The translations under genes were made by a program, and so were the position numbers. The notes under the pieces are model-generated. The model was not told the DNA's origin, searched no databases, and saw only the letters and a program-made list of their open reading frames with translations. Below are positions 18,543-27,757 of a DNA stretch of 64,000 nucleotides, one piece after another. Each line of letters starts with the position of its first letter. Position 1 is the first letter of the stretch. This stretch comes from Amycolatopsis taiwanensis DSM 45107 (GTDB lineage: Bacteria; Actinomycetota; Actinomycetes; Mycobacteriales; Pseudonocardiaceae). The stretch lies in assembly GCF_000519205.1 (NCBI RefSeq), contig NZ_JAFB01000003.1, forward strand, positions 1 through 64,000. The letters are read 5' to 3'.

Positions 18543-18567
18543 CGGAGTCCGCTGGAGCCGGACTCCG
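18543..18567 (+). terminator. Intercistronic hairpin
   Basis: CGGAGTCCG (18543-18551) pairs with CGGACTCCG (18559-18567) around a 7-base loop, just after the small gene. No T-run follows, so it may be a processing or partial termination site rather than a full terminator. Confidence 0.4.
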
Positions 18568-18593
18568 CCCACCATGACCCGAAAGGAGCCGAT

Positions 18594-19796
18594 ATGCCGC
18601 AGGCATCCGGCGCCCGTCCCCTGCCATCGCAGGAGATCACCACCAAGACCCACACCGCGGAGATCCTCGCGAACGCACGCCGCGACACCGAGCGCTACGG
18701 CCTCGACGAGATCTTCATCGTCGATGTCGACTCGCACCACTCCGAGCTCAGTTCATGGCGAGACATCATCGCCTACGTCGAGGACCCGGTGCTGCGTGAC
18801 AATGCCCAGCGAATGATGGATCACCGCCCAACGGGTGCGCAGCTCGCCCTCAGCAACTTCACGCCAGGCCTGGCCTTCCAGGACGTCGGCACGCGGGTCC
18901 CGCACCAGACCGGGCTCTCCGAGCCGGTGCCGGTCGACGGCAACCCCCGCGACGTCGAACTCGTCCGCCGCGCCATGGACGCGATGAGCATCGACATCCA
19001 GGTCGTGTTCCCCCAGCCGATGCTCGAGATCGGCCTGCACCCAGAGCCGGCCATCGCGGTACAGCTGATGAAGGCGTACAACCGCTGGTTCGTGGAGCAG
19101 ATCCTGCCCGGAGACCCGCGCATCAAGACGATGCTCGGCCTCCCCTTCGAAGACCCGGCCGCGTGTGTCGAGACCATTCGCCAGTTCGGTGACCATCCCG
19201 ACGTCATCGGCTTCCTGGTCACCAGTCAGCGCCACACCGGCGTCCACCGCAACGAGTACCTGCGCATCTACGCCGAACTCGAGGAGCGCGGCCTGCCCAT
19301 CGGCTTCCATGCCGGCCCGTCGTGGCACGACACCATGACGGCCACCATGAACCGGTTCCTGTCGGTCCACGCGATGTCCTTCGTCACCTGCAACATGACG
19401 CACCTGACGAACTGGATCATCAACGGTCTGCCCGAACGGTTCCCGAACCTGCGCACGATCTGGATCGAAAGCGGTCTCGCCTGGATCCCGTTCATGATGC
19501 AGCGCCTCGACCACGAATACCTCATGCGCCAGTCCGAGGCCCCGCTGCTGCGGCGGCTGCCCAGCGAATACATGCGGCAGATGTACTACACCTCCCAGCC
19601 CATGGAGATCACCGATCTCAAGCTCCTCGAGGCCACGTTCCATGCGATGGACGCCGAGAACACGCTGCTCTACTCCTCGGACTGGCCGCACTGGGACTTC
19701 GACGTCCCTGGCCGCGTCATGAGCATCCCGTTCCTGGACGACACCGCCAAACGCAACATCCTCGGCGGCAACGCCCGCAAGGTGTTCGGCCTCTGA
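18594..19796 (+). CDS. Amidohydrolase-2 family metal-dependent hydrolase/decarboxylase
   Basis: The 400-residue TIM-barrel protein has IFIVDVDSHHSEL (D-x-H metal site variant), a central IGFHAGPSWHDT, ESGLAWIPFMMQRLDHEY, and YSSDWPHWDFD near the C-terminus, the acidic metal ligand region of ACMSD and gamma-resorcylate decarboxylase relatives. AAAGGAG precedes the ATG by six bases. It follows the Rieske and small-protein genes and probably shares their promoter. A role in hydrolysis or decarboxylation of an aromatic-acid intermediate is plausible; the substrate is unknown. Confidence 0.82.
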   Translation: MPQASGARPLPSQEITTKTHTAEILANARRDTERYGLDEIFIVDVDSHHSELSSWRDIIAYVEDPVLRDNAQRMMDHRPTGAQLALSNFTPGLAFQDVGTRVPHQTGLSEPVPVDGNPRDVELVRRAMDAMSIDIQVVFPQPMLEIGLHPEPAIAVQLMKAYNRWFVEQILPGDPRIKTMLGLPFEDPAACVETIRQFGDHPDVIGFLVTSQRHTGVHRNEYLRIYAELEERGLPIGFHAGPSWHDTMTATMNRFLSVHAMSFVTCNMTHLTNWIINGLPERFPNLRTIWIESGLAWIPFMMQRLDHEYLMRQSEAPLLRRLPSEYMRQMYYTSQPMEITDLKLLEATFHAMDAENTLLYSSDWPHWDFDVPGRVMSIPFLDDTAKRNILGGNARKVFGL

Positions 19797-19798
19797 GC

Positions 19799-19880
19799 TT
19801 GTTTGTTCAACCGTGAGATTCCTGGTCGAGGTGAGTCCTCGCACGCGCCATCCGGAGGTAAGCGCCTTTGCCAACAAACA
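19799..19880 (+). repeat. Interspersed repeat copy D (about 82 bp)
   Basis: This copy starts two bases after the amidohydrolase stop. It shares with copy B the stretch GAGGTGAGTCCTCGCACGCG and ends in TTTGCCAACAAACA, whose reverse complement resembles its left end TTGTTTGTT. Its flanks show no exact target duplication. It is oriented with the transcript. Confidence 0.8.
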
Positions 19881-19906
19881 CTGACCACGACGGCGGGAAA
19901 CTGACC

Positions 19907-21379
19907 ATGACCCCACCTCTCGACACCGATGACCACACTCCAGCATGGAACGGCAAGATCTTCAGCGGCGGATGGGTCGCGGGCGCAGCCGGCGTCCTTG
20001 CGGTGACCGCACCGGGCACGGGGCGGCCCGTCGCGTCGGTCGGGGTGGCTTCCGCCGCCGACGTCGACCGGGCCGTCGGCATCGCCAAGGCGGCGCAGCG
20101 TGAGTGGGCAGCCTTGCCCTATGACCAGCGCACCGCCGTCCTGCGCAACGCGGCGGCCCTGCTGACCGCCGACCCCCATCGGTTACGGCGCTGGCTGGCG
20201 CCCGAGTCCGGATCCGCACAGGGCAAGGCCCGGCGCGAGACCGGCCTCGTGGTGTCCAAACTCCACGAGTCCGCGACACTGGCCGCGCGACCGTATGGTG
20301 AGCTGCTGCGCAGCGCCAAGCGGCGGTTCTCCTTCTCCCGGAGGGTTCCCCTCGGGGTGATCGGTGTGATCTCGCCGTTCAACTTTCCAGCCCTGCTGTC
20401 CATGCGCTCGGTCGCTCCCGCGTTGGCCGTGGGTAACGCGGTAATCCTCAAACCCGATCCGCGCACCCCGATCTCCGGCGGGCTCGCATAGGCGGAGTTG
20501 CTCGCCGAGGCCGGCCTGCCCGAGGGCCTGCTGCACGTGTTGCCTGGCGGGGCGGACGTAGGAGAGGCGCTGGTGGCCCACCCTGGCGTGCCGTGCATCT
20601 CCTTTACCGGGTCGACCGCGGCCGGGCGGGTGATCGGCGCCGCGGCGGCCCCGCTGCTGAAGAAGGTCCACCTGGAGTTGGGTGGCAACAACGCGTTGCT
20701 CGTCCTGCCCGATGCCGACCTCGACGACGCCGCCTCGGCTGGTGCCTTCGGTTCGTTCCTCCACCAGGGCCAGATCTGCATGACCACCGGCCGCCATCTT
20801 GTGCCTGCCGACAAGGCCGAGGAGTACGTCGCGAAGCTCGCCGAGAAGGCCACCGCGATCAAGGTCGGGGACCCGGAGGACCCCGCTAACGCGCTCGGTC
20901 CGGTGATCGACGCACGTCAGCGCGACCGGATCCATGATCTGGTTGTCCGCACCGTCGAGCGGGGCGCCGCCCTGGCGGCGGGCGGTAGTTACGAAGGGCT
21001 GTTCTACCGGCCCACCGTGCTCGCCGACGTGCCGAAGGACGCTCCTGCCTTCTGCGAAGAGATCTTCGGTCCGGTCGCGCCGGTGACCACCTACGAGACG
21101 GTGGAGGAGGCGATCGAGATCATCAACTCCTCCGAATACGGTCTGTCCGTCGGGATTCTCACCACTGACGCGTTCGGCGCGATCGAACTCGCCGAGCGCA
21201 TCGAGTCCGGCGCCGTGCACATCAACGACCAGACCGTCGACGACGAGGCGGTGGCGCCTTTCGGCGGGGTGAAGGCGTCGGGCACCGGCGGCCGTTTCGG
21301 CGGCAGCGCGAGCCTGGACACCTTCAGCGAGGTGCAGTGGGTGACCGCTCAGACGTCGATCGAGCGCTACCCGTTCTGA
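19907..21379 (+). pseudogene. Aldehyde dehydrogenase (benzaldehyde/vanillin type), interrupted by in-frame TAG
   Basis: One reading frame of about 490 codons covers a complete NAD-dependent aldehyde dehydrogenase: GVIGVISPFNFPALLSMRSV, FTGSTAAGRVIG, catalytic Glu in HLELGGNNA, catalytic Cys in HQGQICMTTGR, and EEIFGPVAPV. A single TAG at 20489-20491 sits between PRTPISGGLA and AELLAEAGLPEG with no frame change. The ATG at 19907 is chosen because the frame upstream is repeat D. Similarity to benzaldehyde and vanillin dehydrogenases suits an aromatic catabolic block. As written it would give a truncated, inactive protein unless TAG is read through. Confidence 0.85.
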
Positions 21380-21401
21380 CCATCCATTGTGGAACAGGAC
21401 T

Positions 21402-22373
21402 TCAGCGGCGCCCGTGGGCGCGGTATTCGCGCGGTGTGCGGTGGATGGCGGCGGTGAAGGCCCGGCGGAACGCGGCCTCGCTGCGATAGCCGACCATTTC
21501 CGCGATTCTGTCCACTGTGGTATCGGTCGTGCTGATCATTTTCGCCGCTGTCGCCATGCGCCAGCCGGTCAGATAAGAGTGCGGGGCCTCGCCGACCGTT
21601 TCGGCGAACCGGGCCGCGAACGCCGAGCGGGAAAGCCCGCAGATCGCGGCCAGCGAGGCGACCGACCAGTGCTGCCCCGGGTCGGCGTGGATCGCCTTGA
21701 TCGCCGGCGCGATCAGCGGATCGGCGAGGGCCCGCAGACCCGGCTTGCCGGCGCGATCGTTGGCTTGCCGCCGGAGCGCGAGGATCAGCAGCACCTCCGC
21801 CAGCCTGCTCATCAGGCGGGTGCTGGCGGGGCCGGGAGACGTGCTCTCCGAGATCATCATTTCCGCGACACGCCAGATCTGTCCGGATGTCCCGGATGCC
21901 CGCGTCGAGATATGAGTGACCGCGGGAAGGCTGTCCAGCAAAGGGCCGCGCGGTGCGTCGCCAAGGCGCATCAGGCAGCACACGAACGAGCTGGCCGGGT
22001 TGTCCGGAGTCAGCCGCAACGGGGCCGGTGTCGCGGTTCGCCCTGGCTTCGGGGTGAGCATCCACGTGGTGGTGGCCGGGTCGGATCCGTCGTGGATGTA
22101 CCCGCCTCCGACGCCGCGCAGCTGGATCACCACGTCGCCGGGATTCATGACGACGGGTTCGGCGTCCTCCTTGCGCACCAGGTAGCTCTGTCCGACGGCC
22201 TGCACGAGTATCGACACCAGGTCGGTGGGTTCACTGTCGAGCCGCCAGGGTGGCGCGAGGTCGATCCTTCCCGCGACGACGGTCGTGAGCCGGTGGACAT
22301 CCAGCAGTGACGCCAGCACGTCGACATCCTCTCCCTCGGGGACGGTCTTCTCTCGGTTGACGTGCGTCACCAT
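21402..22373 (-). CDS. AraC-family transcriptional regulator with cupin-like sensor
   Basis: The 323-residue protein has an N-terminal AraC-binding (cupin_6-like) domain and a C-terminal double helix-turn-helix: WSVASLAAICGLSRSAFAARF and VDRIAEMVGYRSEAAFRRAF, ending HRTPREYRAHGRR. I take ATG 22373, which has GGAG six bases upstream; GTG 22385 is in frame. It is divergent from the enoyl-CoA hydratase gene and likely controls the 22.5-28.9 kb operon. A short dyad GACA-TAG-TGTC at 22409-22419 in the shared intergenic region could be its site. Confidence 0.87.
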   Translation of the reverse strand: MVTHVNREKTVPEGEDVDVLASLLDVHRLTTVVAGRIDLAPPWRLDSEPTDLVSILVQAVGQSYLVRKEDAEPVVMNPGDVVIQLRGVGGGYIHDGSDPATTTWMLTPKPGRTATPAPLRLTPDNPASSFVCCLMRLGDAPRGPLLDSLPAVTHISTRASGTSGQIWRVAEMMISESTSPGPASTRLMSRLAEVLLILALRRQANDRAGKPGLRALADPLIAPAIKAIHADPGQHWSVASLAAICGLSRSAFAARFAETVGEAPHSYLTGWRMATAAKMISTTDTTVDRIAEMVGYRSEAAFRRAFTAAIHRTPREYRAHGRR

Positions 22374-22496
22374 CGGGATCTCCACTGGACGATTTAGTCG
22401 GTTTCAGCGACATAGTGTCATGGACAGTCCTGATTTCCGAGCATTTACTGAAGGCAATCCGGCCTGCTTCCCGAGCACGGAACAAAGGAGACCACG

Positions 22497-23294
22497 ATGT
22501 CGGAAGACCTACTCAGCTACGAGCTCGACAACGACATCGCGTTGATCGGCATCAACCGCCCGGAGAAGCGGAATGCCATGCCCGAGGCGATGTTCGCCGA
22601 CCTGGGCCGGCTGGCGGATAAGGCGGGACAGGAAGCGCGCGCGGCCGTCCTGTTCGGACACGGCCCGCACTTCTCGGCCGGGCTGGACTTGGCCGACCTC
22701 GCTCGCCGGCTGAAGGAGAACGGAGGAAAGCGGCCTCCGCACGCGGGGCCGTACATGCCGCACATCGCCTTCGACAAGATCGCGCGTGGTCGCATCCCCT
22801 TCGTTGCCGCGCTCTCCGGTGCGGTGATCGGTGCGGGACTGGAGGTCGCGGCCGCGACACACGTGCGGGTCGCCGACGACACAGCGTTCTTCGCGCTCCC
22901 CGAGGCCCAGCGCGGGATCTTCGTCGGCGCGGGTGGATCGGTCCGCATCCAGCGGCTGGTGGGCAACGCCCGGATGACGGACATGATGCTGACCGGGCGG
23001 GTTCTGGGCGCTGACGAGGCCTACGCCCAGAACCTGGTGCAGTACCGCGTCGACGAGGGCAAGGCGATCGAGAAGGCCAAGGAGCTCGCCACCGTCATCG
23101 CGGGCAACCGGGTCGAGACCAACTGGTCGATCACCCAGGGACTCAGCCGGGTCAACGACATGTCCTACGACGACGCCCTGTTCGTGGAGACCCTCATCGG
23201 TCGCAACGCCGCTTCCGCCGGAACCGAACGCCTGCTCGACTTCCTGGAGAAGCGAGCCAAGCCCCTCGCCCCTCACCCCGCTCCGCGGAACTGA
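22497..23294 (+). CDS. Enoyl-CoA hydratase/isomerase (crotonase) family protein
   Basis: The 265-residue protein has the crotonase oxyanion-hole segments GPHFSAGLDLADLA (about residue 56) and ALSGAVIGAGLEVAAATHVRVAD (about residue 105). The second catalytic Glu region is EAQRGIFVGAGGSVRI. AAAGGAG lies upstream of the ATG. As the first gene of a run with acyl-CoA synthetase, hydroxyacyl-CoA dehydrogenase, amidohydrolase and acyl-CoA dehydrogenase, it should hydrate an enoyl-CoA in side-chain degradation. Hydroxycinnamoyl-CoA is one candidate substrate. Confidence 0.88.
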   Translation: MSEDLLSYELDNDIALIGINRPEKRNAMPEAMFADLGRLADKAGQEARAAVLFGHGPHFSAGLDLADLARRLKENGGKRPPHAGPYMPHIAFDKIARGRIPFVAALSGAVIGAGLEVAAATHVRVADDTAFFALPEAQRGIFVGAGGSVRIQRLVGNARMTDMMLTGRVLGADEAYAQNLVQYRVDEGKAIEKAKELATVIAGNRVETNWSITQGLSRVNDMSYDDALFVETLIGRNAASAGTERLLDFLEKRAKPLAPHPAPRN

Positions 23295-23317
23295 TCCACT
23301 TAAGGGAGAAGCCGTCC

Positions 23318-25465
23318 ATGACGACACAGCATTCGGCCGCGCCGCCCCGCACCGCGGTCGCCACCATGCTCGAGCCGCGGTCGATCGCGATCGTCGGCAT
23401 CTCGGCGAAGCCGGAGGCGTCCAGCCGCAGACTGCTCGATCACCTGTTCCAGGACAACTACGCCGGAGACATTCACCTGGTCGGCCGCTCCGGTGGCGAG
23501 ATCGTCGGACGCCCGGTACTGGCCGGCGTCGACGAGCTTCCCGATGGCGTCGATCTTGCTCTGCTGATCCTGCCGGCCGGTGCGGTCAAGGATGCGGTGA
23601 AGGCGTGCGTGCGCCGGGGCGTGCGCGTCGCGGTGGTCTACGCTGCCGGGTTCGCCGAGCTCGGCGACGCCGGACGAGCAGAGCAGGCCGAGATCGGCAG
23701 GCTGGCGCGGGAGGGCGGTCTGGCGCTGGCGGGGCCGAACTGCATCGGCTTCATCAACTACGTCAACCCGCTCAACACCATCTTCATCCCGCAGATCCCG
23801 GTGCGAAAACTCGCCGAGGAAACGACGGGTGCGCTCGCCGTACTCGCGCAGAGCGGCGGCCTCATGGCGATGGTGCGCGAGGGTCTGCGTGCTCGTGGGG
23901 TCCCCATCTCGTACTGCGTCTCGACAGGCAACGAGGCCGGGCTTACCCTGGCCGACTACCTCGATCACCTTGCCGAAGATCCGGCGACGAGCGGGGTCGT
24001 CGTCTACGCCGAGGACATTCGCGACCCACGCGGGCTTCTTGGCGCGGTGCGGAAGATGCGCGCGAACGGCAAAGTGCTGGTGCTCATGCACACCGGTCGC
24101 AGCGAACGCGGCAAGGTGGCGGCGGCCTCCCACACAGGGGCCCTCGCCGCCGACTACGGCGTGATGAAGACGTTGCTGACCCATACCGGCGCGTGCGTCG
24201 TGGAATCCCTTGAGGAGCTGGTCGACGTCGGGGAGATCCTCGCGCGGTATCCGCGGCCACCCGCGGCCGACACGGCGGTCGTCACCACCTCCGGCGCGTT
24301 CTGCTCGATCGCACTGGACGCTCTGGGCGATCTCGGTGCCGACGTGCCGGAGTTATCGCCGCACACCGTGGAGACCCTCACGGCGCGTATGCCGTCCTAC
24401 ATGAAGCCGGGCAATCCACTGGACCTCGGCACGGTCACCGCGACGGACCCGGAGCTGTACCACGACGGTCTCGCCGCGGTGCTGGCCGACGACCGGATCG
24501 GTTCGGTCGTCGTCGCCGTCCCCTTCGTCAGCGCGGCCGCCAATCTTCGCATGCTGGAGGAGGTCACCAGGGCTGCTTCGGGCCAGCCCAAGCCCGTCGC
24601 GATCGGACTGCTGGGGGACGTGAAGCCACTCGACGAGGACCTCAAGAGCTACGCGAAGGAACACGGGATGGTCGTCTCCGGTTCCCCCGAGCGCATCATC
24701 CGCGCGATGGCCGCCGTCACGAGGTATGGACGCACGCTGGCGCGCGCCCGTGGCACCGTCGCGGAGTCCGCGGACGTAGCCGAGCCCAGCGGTCTCGGGC
24801 CGGGAGCGCGGCCGGAGTGGGCGGGCAAGAGGTTCGTTGCCGCACAAGGAATTCCCGTTCCGGACGGCGAGCTGGCCACGACCGTGGAGCAGGCAGTGGA
24901 GATCGCGGCCAAGGTCGGCTACCCGGTCGCGGCGAAGGCACAGGCGGCCGATCTCCAGCACAAGACCGAGGCAGGCGGTCTGGTGCTCGGCATTCCCGAC
25001 GAGAGCGCGTTGCGCGCGGCGTGGGACCGGCTGACCGAGCGCGTCGCCGAGGCCGGGGTGCGCTTGTTCGACGGCGTTCTCGTCGAGGCAATGGCACCCA
25101 AGGGTGTCGAGCTGATGGTCGGCGCTAAACGCCACCCGGAGTGGGGCCCGGTGGTGATGGTGGGGCTCGGTGGGGTGTGGGTCGAGGCGATCGGCGATGT
25201 GCGGTTGATCCCGCCGGATCTGTCCGAGGCCGAGATCGTCGGCGAACTGCGCGCCCTCCGGTCGGCGAAACTCCTCGGGGACTTCCGGGGATCCCGTGCG
25301 GTCGATCTGGACGCGGTCGCACGTGTCGTCTCCACGGTCGGACGGCTGATGGTGGCGCACCCCGAGATCGCCGAGCTCGACATCAACCCGTTGCTCGCCC
25401 GGCCGGACGGCGCCACGGCGCTGGACGTGCTGATCGCGTGCTCCCCCGAGGACACCCGGAGGTAA
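23318..25465 (+). CDS. ADP-forming acyl-CoA synthetase (acetate-CoA ligase family)
   Basis: The 715-residue fused enzyme has an N-terminal CoA-binding Rossmann domain (RSIAIVGISAKPEASS), succinyl-CoA-ligase-like domains with GPNCIGFINYVNP and a phosphohistidine-type segment (ASHTGALAADYG), and a C-terminal ATP-grasp domain (VAAKAQAADLQHKTEAGG, ELDINPLLARPDG). It forms acyl-CoA from acid, CoA and ATP, giving ADP and phosphate. Homologues include feruloyl-CoA synthetases of sphingomonads. It is spaced 23 bases after the crotonase gene and 2 bases before the dehydrogenase gene, so it should activate this pathway's starting acid. Confidence 0.88.
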   Translation: MTTQHSAAPPRTAVATMLEPRSIAIVGISAKPEASSRRLLDHLFQDNYAGDIHLVGRSGGEIVGRPVLAGVDELPDGVDLALLILPAGAVKDAVKACVRRGVRVAVVYAAGFAELGDAGRAEQAEIGRLAREGGLALAGPNCIGFINYVNPLNTIFIPQIPVRKLAEETTGALAVLAQSGGLMAMVREGLRARGVPISYCVSTGNEAGLTLADYLDHLAEDPATSGVVVYAEDIRDPRGLLGAVRKMRANGKVLVLMHTGRSERGKVAAASHTGALAADYGVMKTLLTHTGACVVESLEELVDVGEILARYPRPPAADTAVVTTSGAFCSIALDALGDLGADVPELSPHTVETLTARMPSYMKPGNPLDLGTVTATDPELYHDGLAAVLADDRIGSVVVAVPFVSAAANLRMLEEVTRAASGQPKPVAIGLLGDVKPLDEDLKSYAKEHGMVVSGSPERIIRAMAAVTRYGRTLARARGTVAESADVAEPSGLGPGARPEWAGKRFVAAQGIPVPDGELATTVEQAVEIAAKVGYPVAAKAQAADLQHKTEAGGLVLGIPDESALRAAWDRLTERVAEAGVRLFDGVLVEAMAPKGVELMVGAKRHPEWGPVVMVGLGGVWVEAIGDVRLIPPDLSEAEIVGELRALRSAKLLGDFRGSRAVDLDAVARVVSTVGRLMVAHPEIAELDINPLLARPDGATALDVLIACSPEDTRR

Positions 25466-25467
25466 GG

Positions 25468-26832
25468 ATGACCCAGCACAAGAAAACGCCGGCGACCCCG
25501 GAAGAGGAGGCGGCGGTCGAATACGTGCGGCACACACAGGAGGCGGCCGCCGACATTCCCGGCCTTCCCGAGGTCGATCCCGCCTGGCGACCGGTACGAG
25601 CCGCGGTGGTGGGGGCTGGAACGATGGGCGGCGGGATCGCCATGGCGCTGGCGAACGCCGAGGTGCCGGTGACGTTGATCGACCGCGGTGCCGACGACCT
25701 GGCGCGGGGGATCGAACGGATCAAGGCGAACTACGCGTCGAGCGTGCGCCGGGGGCGGCTCGAACAGTCCGTGGCGGACCGCCGCATCGGACTGATCACC
25801 CCGGTCGCCGACCTGGCCGCGGTTGCCGACGCGGACGTCGTCGTGGAGGCGGTCTTCGAGGAGATGCATGTCAAGCAGGAGGTCTTCCGCGCGCTGGACC
25901 GCCATGTGAAGGCTGATGTGCTGCTGGGCACCAACACCTCGGCGCTCGACATCGACGCGATCGCGTCCGCGACGAGCAGGCCCGATCGGGTCGTCGGAAC
26001 GCACTTTTTCAGCCCGGCCCACGTCATGCGCCTGCTCGAGGTCGTACCCGGCGCGGCGACGGGCCCGGCGACACTGGCCGAGGCGATGGCACTGGGAAGG
26101 CTACTGGGCAAGGTGGCGGTGCGGGCGGGCAACTCGCACGGCTTCATCGGCAACGCCATGCTTTTCGACTATCGCAGGGAGGCGTTCTTCGTTGTCGAGG
26201 AGGGAGCGTTCCCGAGCGACGTCGATCGTGTGCTGACCGATTTCGGCTTCGCCATGGGCCTTTTCACCATGACCGACATGTCGGGCCTCGATCTGGGCGT
26301 GGATTCCAAGCGTAAGGCGATCGCGACCAGGCCGAAGGACCGCCGTTACACGGATCTCGGCTTGCTGCCCGTCGACCTCGGCCGTCTCGGCCAGAAGACC
26401 GGTGCGGGCTGGTACCGGTATGAGCCGGGAGACCGGACGGCGCACCGCGACCCCGAGATGGACCGTGAGATCGTCGCGTACTCCGCGCGCATCGGAATCG
26501 AGCGCAGGAAGGTCAGCGACGAGGAGATTCTCAAGCGCTGCCTGTACGCGCTGGTCAACAGGGGTGCGTGGTTGGTGGAGCAGGGTGTCGCGGCCAAGCC
26601 GGGCGACGTCGACGCCGTCTACACCACGGGTTATGGCTTCCCCAAGACCAAGGGCGGCCCGCTGTATTGGGCCGACTCGATCGGGCTTTCCACGGTACTG
26701 GCCGACATCGAGCGGCTGCACGAGGAACACGGCGTGTGGTGGGAACCCGCACCTCTGCTGGTGCGCCTCGCCCGCGACGGTGCGACATTCACCGGTCCAA
26801 GTGCCGGCGCGAAGCAGGGAGAGACGGAATGA
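25468..26832 (+). CDS. 3-Hydroxyacyl-CoA dehydrogenase
   Basis: The 454-residue protein has an NAD-binding fold with AAVVGAGTMGGGIAMALANA near residue 50, VVVEAVFEEMHVKQEVF, and the family segment LGTNTSALDIDAIA with catalytic His in VGTHFFSPAHVMRLLEVV. Two C-terminal helical domains follow (GFIGNAMLFDYRREAFFV; GYGFPKTKGGPLYWAD). It should oxidise a 3-hydroxyacyl-CoA to the 3-ketoacyl-CoA. CGGAGG lies in front of the ATG. Its stop overlaps the next start by 4 bases (ATGA). Confidence 0.9.
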   Translation: MTQHKKTPATPEEEAAVEYVRHTQEAAADIPGLPEVDPAWRPVRAAVVGAGTMGGGIAMALANAEVPVTLIDRGADDLARGIERIKANYASSVRRGRLEQSVADRRIGLITPVADLAAVADADVVVEAVFEEMHVKQEVFRALDRHVKADVLLGTNTSALDIDAIASATSRPDRVVGTHFFSPAHVMRLLEVVPGAATGPATLAEAMALGRLLGKVAVRAGNSHGFIGNAMLFDYRREAFFVVEEGAFPSDVDRVLTDFGFAMGLFTMTDMSGLDLGVDSKRKAIATRPKDRRYTDLGLLPVDLGRLGQKTGAGWYRYEPGDRTAHRDPEMDREIVAYSARIGIERRKVSDEEILKRCLYALVNRGAWLVEQGVAAKPGDVDAVYTTGYGFPKTKGGPLYWADSIGLSTVLADIERLHEEHGVWWEPAPLLVRLARDGATFTGPSAGAKQGETE

Positions 26833-27716
26833 CGACCACCTATCGGCCCGCGATCGACGTCGCGGCGATCACGGCACTGGACATGCACACTCACGTGCAC
26901 GCCTCGGTGCACGAGACCGAACCGGCGCACAACGAGACACTGGCCGCGATGGCGAAGTACTTCAAGTCGGGTGACACGCCTCCCGCGACTCTTCCGGACC
27001 TCGCGGCTTACTATCGTGAACGCGGCATCGCGGCGGTCACCTTCACTGTCGACAAAGGACCGACGAAGCCCGATCCGATCCTGCGCAACGATGAGATAGT
27101 CGAACTTGCCGCGCAGCACAGCGACATCGTGATTCCCTTCGCCAGCGTGCATCCCGCCCGTGGCGAGCAGGCGGCACGTGAGGCGGAACGGCTCATCACC
27201 GAGGGTGGTGTCCGCGGGTTCAAGTTCCACCCGAACTCGATGGCGTTCTTTCCCAATGACCGCAGCGCCTACGACCTCTACGAGGTGCTCAACGCTCACC
27301 GTGTCCCGGCGTTGTTCCACACCGGACAGAGCGGAGCGGGTGCCGGCACCCGGGGCGGCGGAGGGATCAGGCTGAAATATTCTAATCCGCTGCACCTCGA
27401 CGATGTCGCGACCGACTTCCCCGATATGCCGATCGTACTCGCGCATCCTTCGTTCCCATGGCAGGAAGAAGCGCTCGCGATCGCCGTCCACAAGCCGCAG
27501 GTCTACCTCGAACTATCCGGCTGGTCGCCGAAGTACTTTCCACCGATCCTCGTGCAATACGCCAACACCCTGCTGCGCGATCGGGTTCTCTTCGGCAGCG
27601 ACTTCCCGTTGATCACTCCGGACCGCTGGCTCGCCGACCTGGAGAAGACCGGTATTCGCGACGAGGTCAAATCTGGCCTATTGAAGAACAACGCGGTGCG
27701 GTTGCTGGGCCTGTAA
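26829..27716 (+). CDS. Amidohydrolase, beta-ketoacyl-CoA hydrolase-like
   Basis: The 295-residue metal-dependent amidohydrolase shows LDMHTHVHA (H-x-H), GVRGFKFHPNSMAFFPND, VPALFHTGQSG, LAHPSFPWQEEALAIAVHKP and LFGSDFPLITPDRWL (final Asp). This size and order match the actinobacterial group that contains 4-hydroxyphenyl-beta-ketoacyl-CoA hydrolase (CouO), which removes acetyl-CoA-length units hydrolytically instead of by thiolysis. Its location right after the hydroxyacyl-CoA dehydrogenase, with ATGA overlap and no thiolase in the operon, supports that role. Substrate identity is inference. Confidence 0.8.
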   Translation: MTTTYRPAIDVAAITALDMHTHVHASVHETEPAHNETLAAMAKYFKSGDTPPATLPDLAAYYRERGIAAVTFTVDKGPTKPDPILRNDEIVELAAQHSDIVIPFASVHPARGEQAAREAERLITEGGVRGFKFHPNSMAFFPNDRSAYDLYEVLNAHRVPALFHTGQSGAGAGTRGGGGIRLKYSNPLHLDDVATDFPDMPIVLAHPSFPWQEEALAIAVHKPQVYLELSGWSPKYFPPILVQYANTLLRDRVLFGSDFPLITPDRWLADLEKTGIRDEVKSGLLKNNAVRLLGL

Positions 27717-27757
27717 GCCGCGCTCCGCTTTGTGAACACAACGTCTGGGAGCCTGTA

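Noticed and set aside
19799-19880. Exact target-site duplication around repeat copy D
   Set aside because: Flanks CTGAGC and CTGACC are similar but not identical and not in matching positions, so I do not claim a duplication as for copy B.
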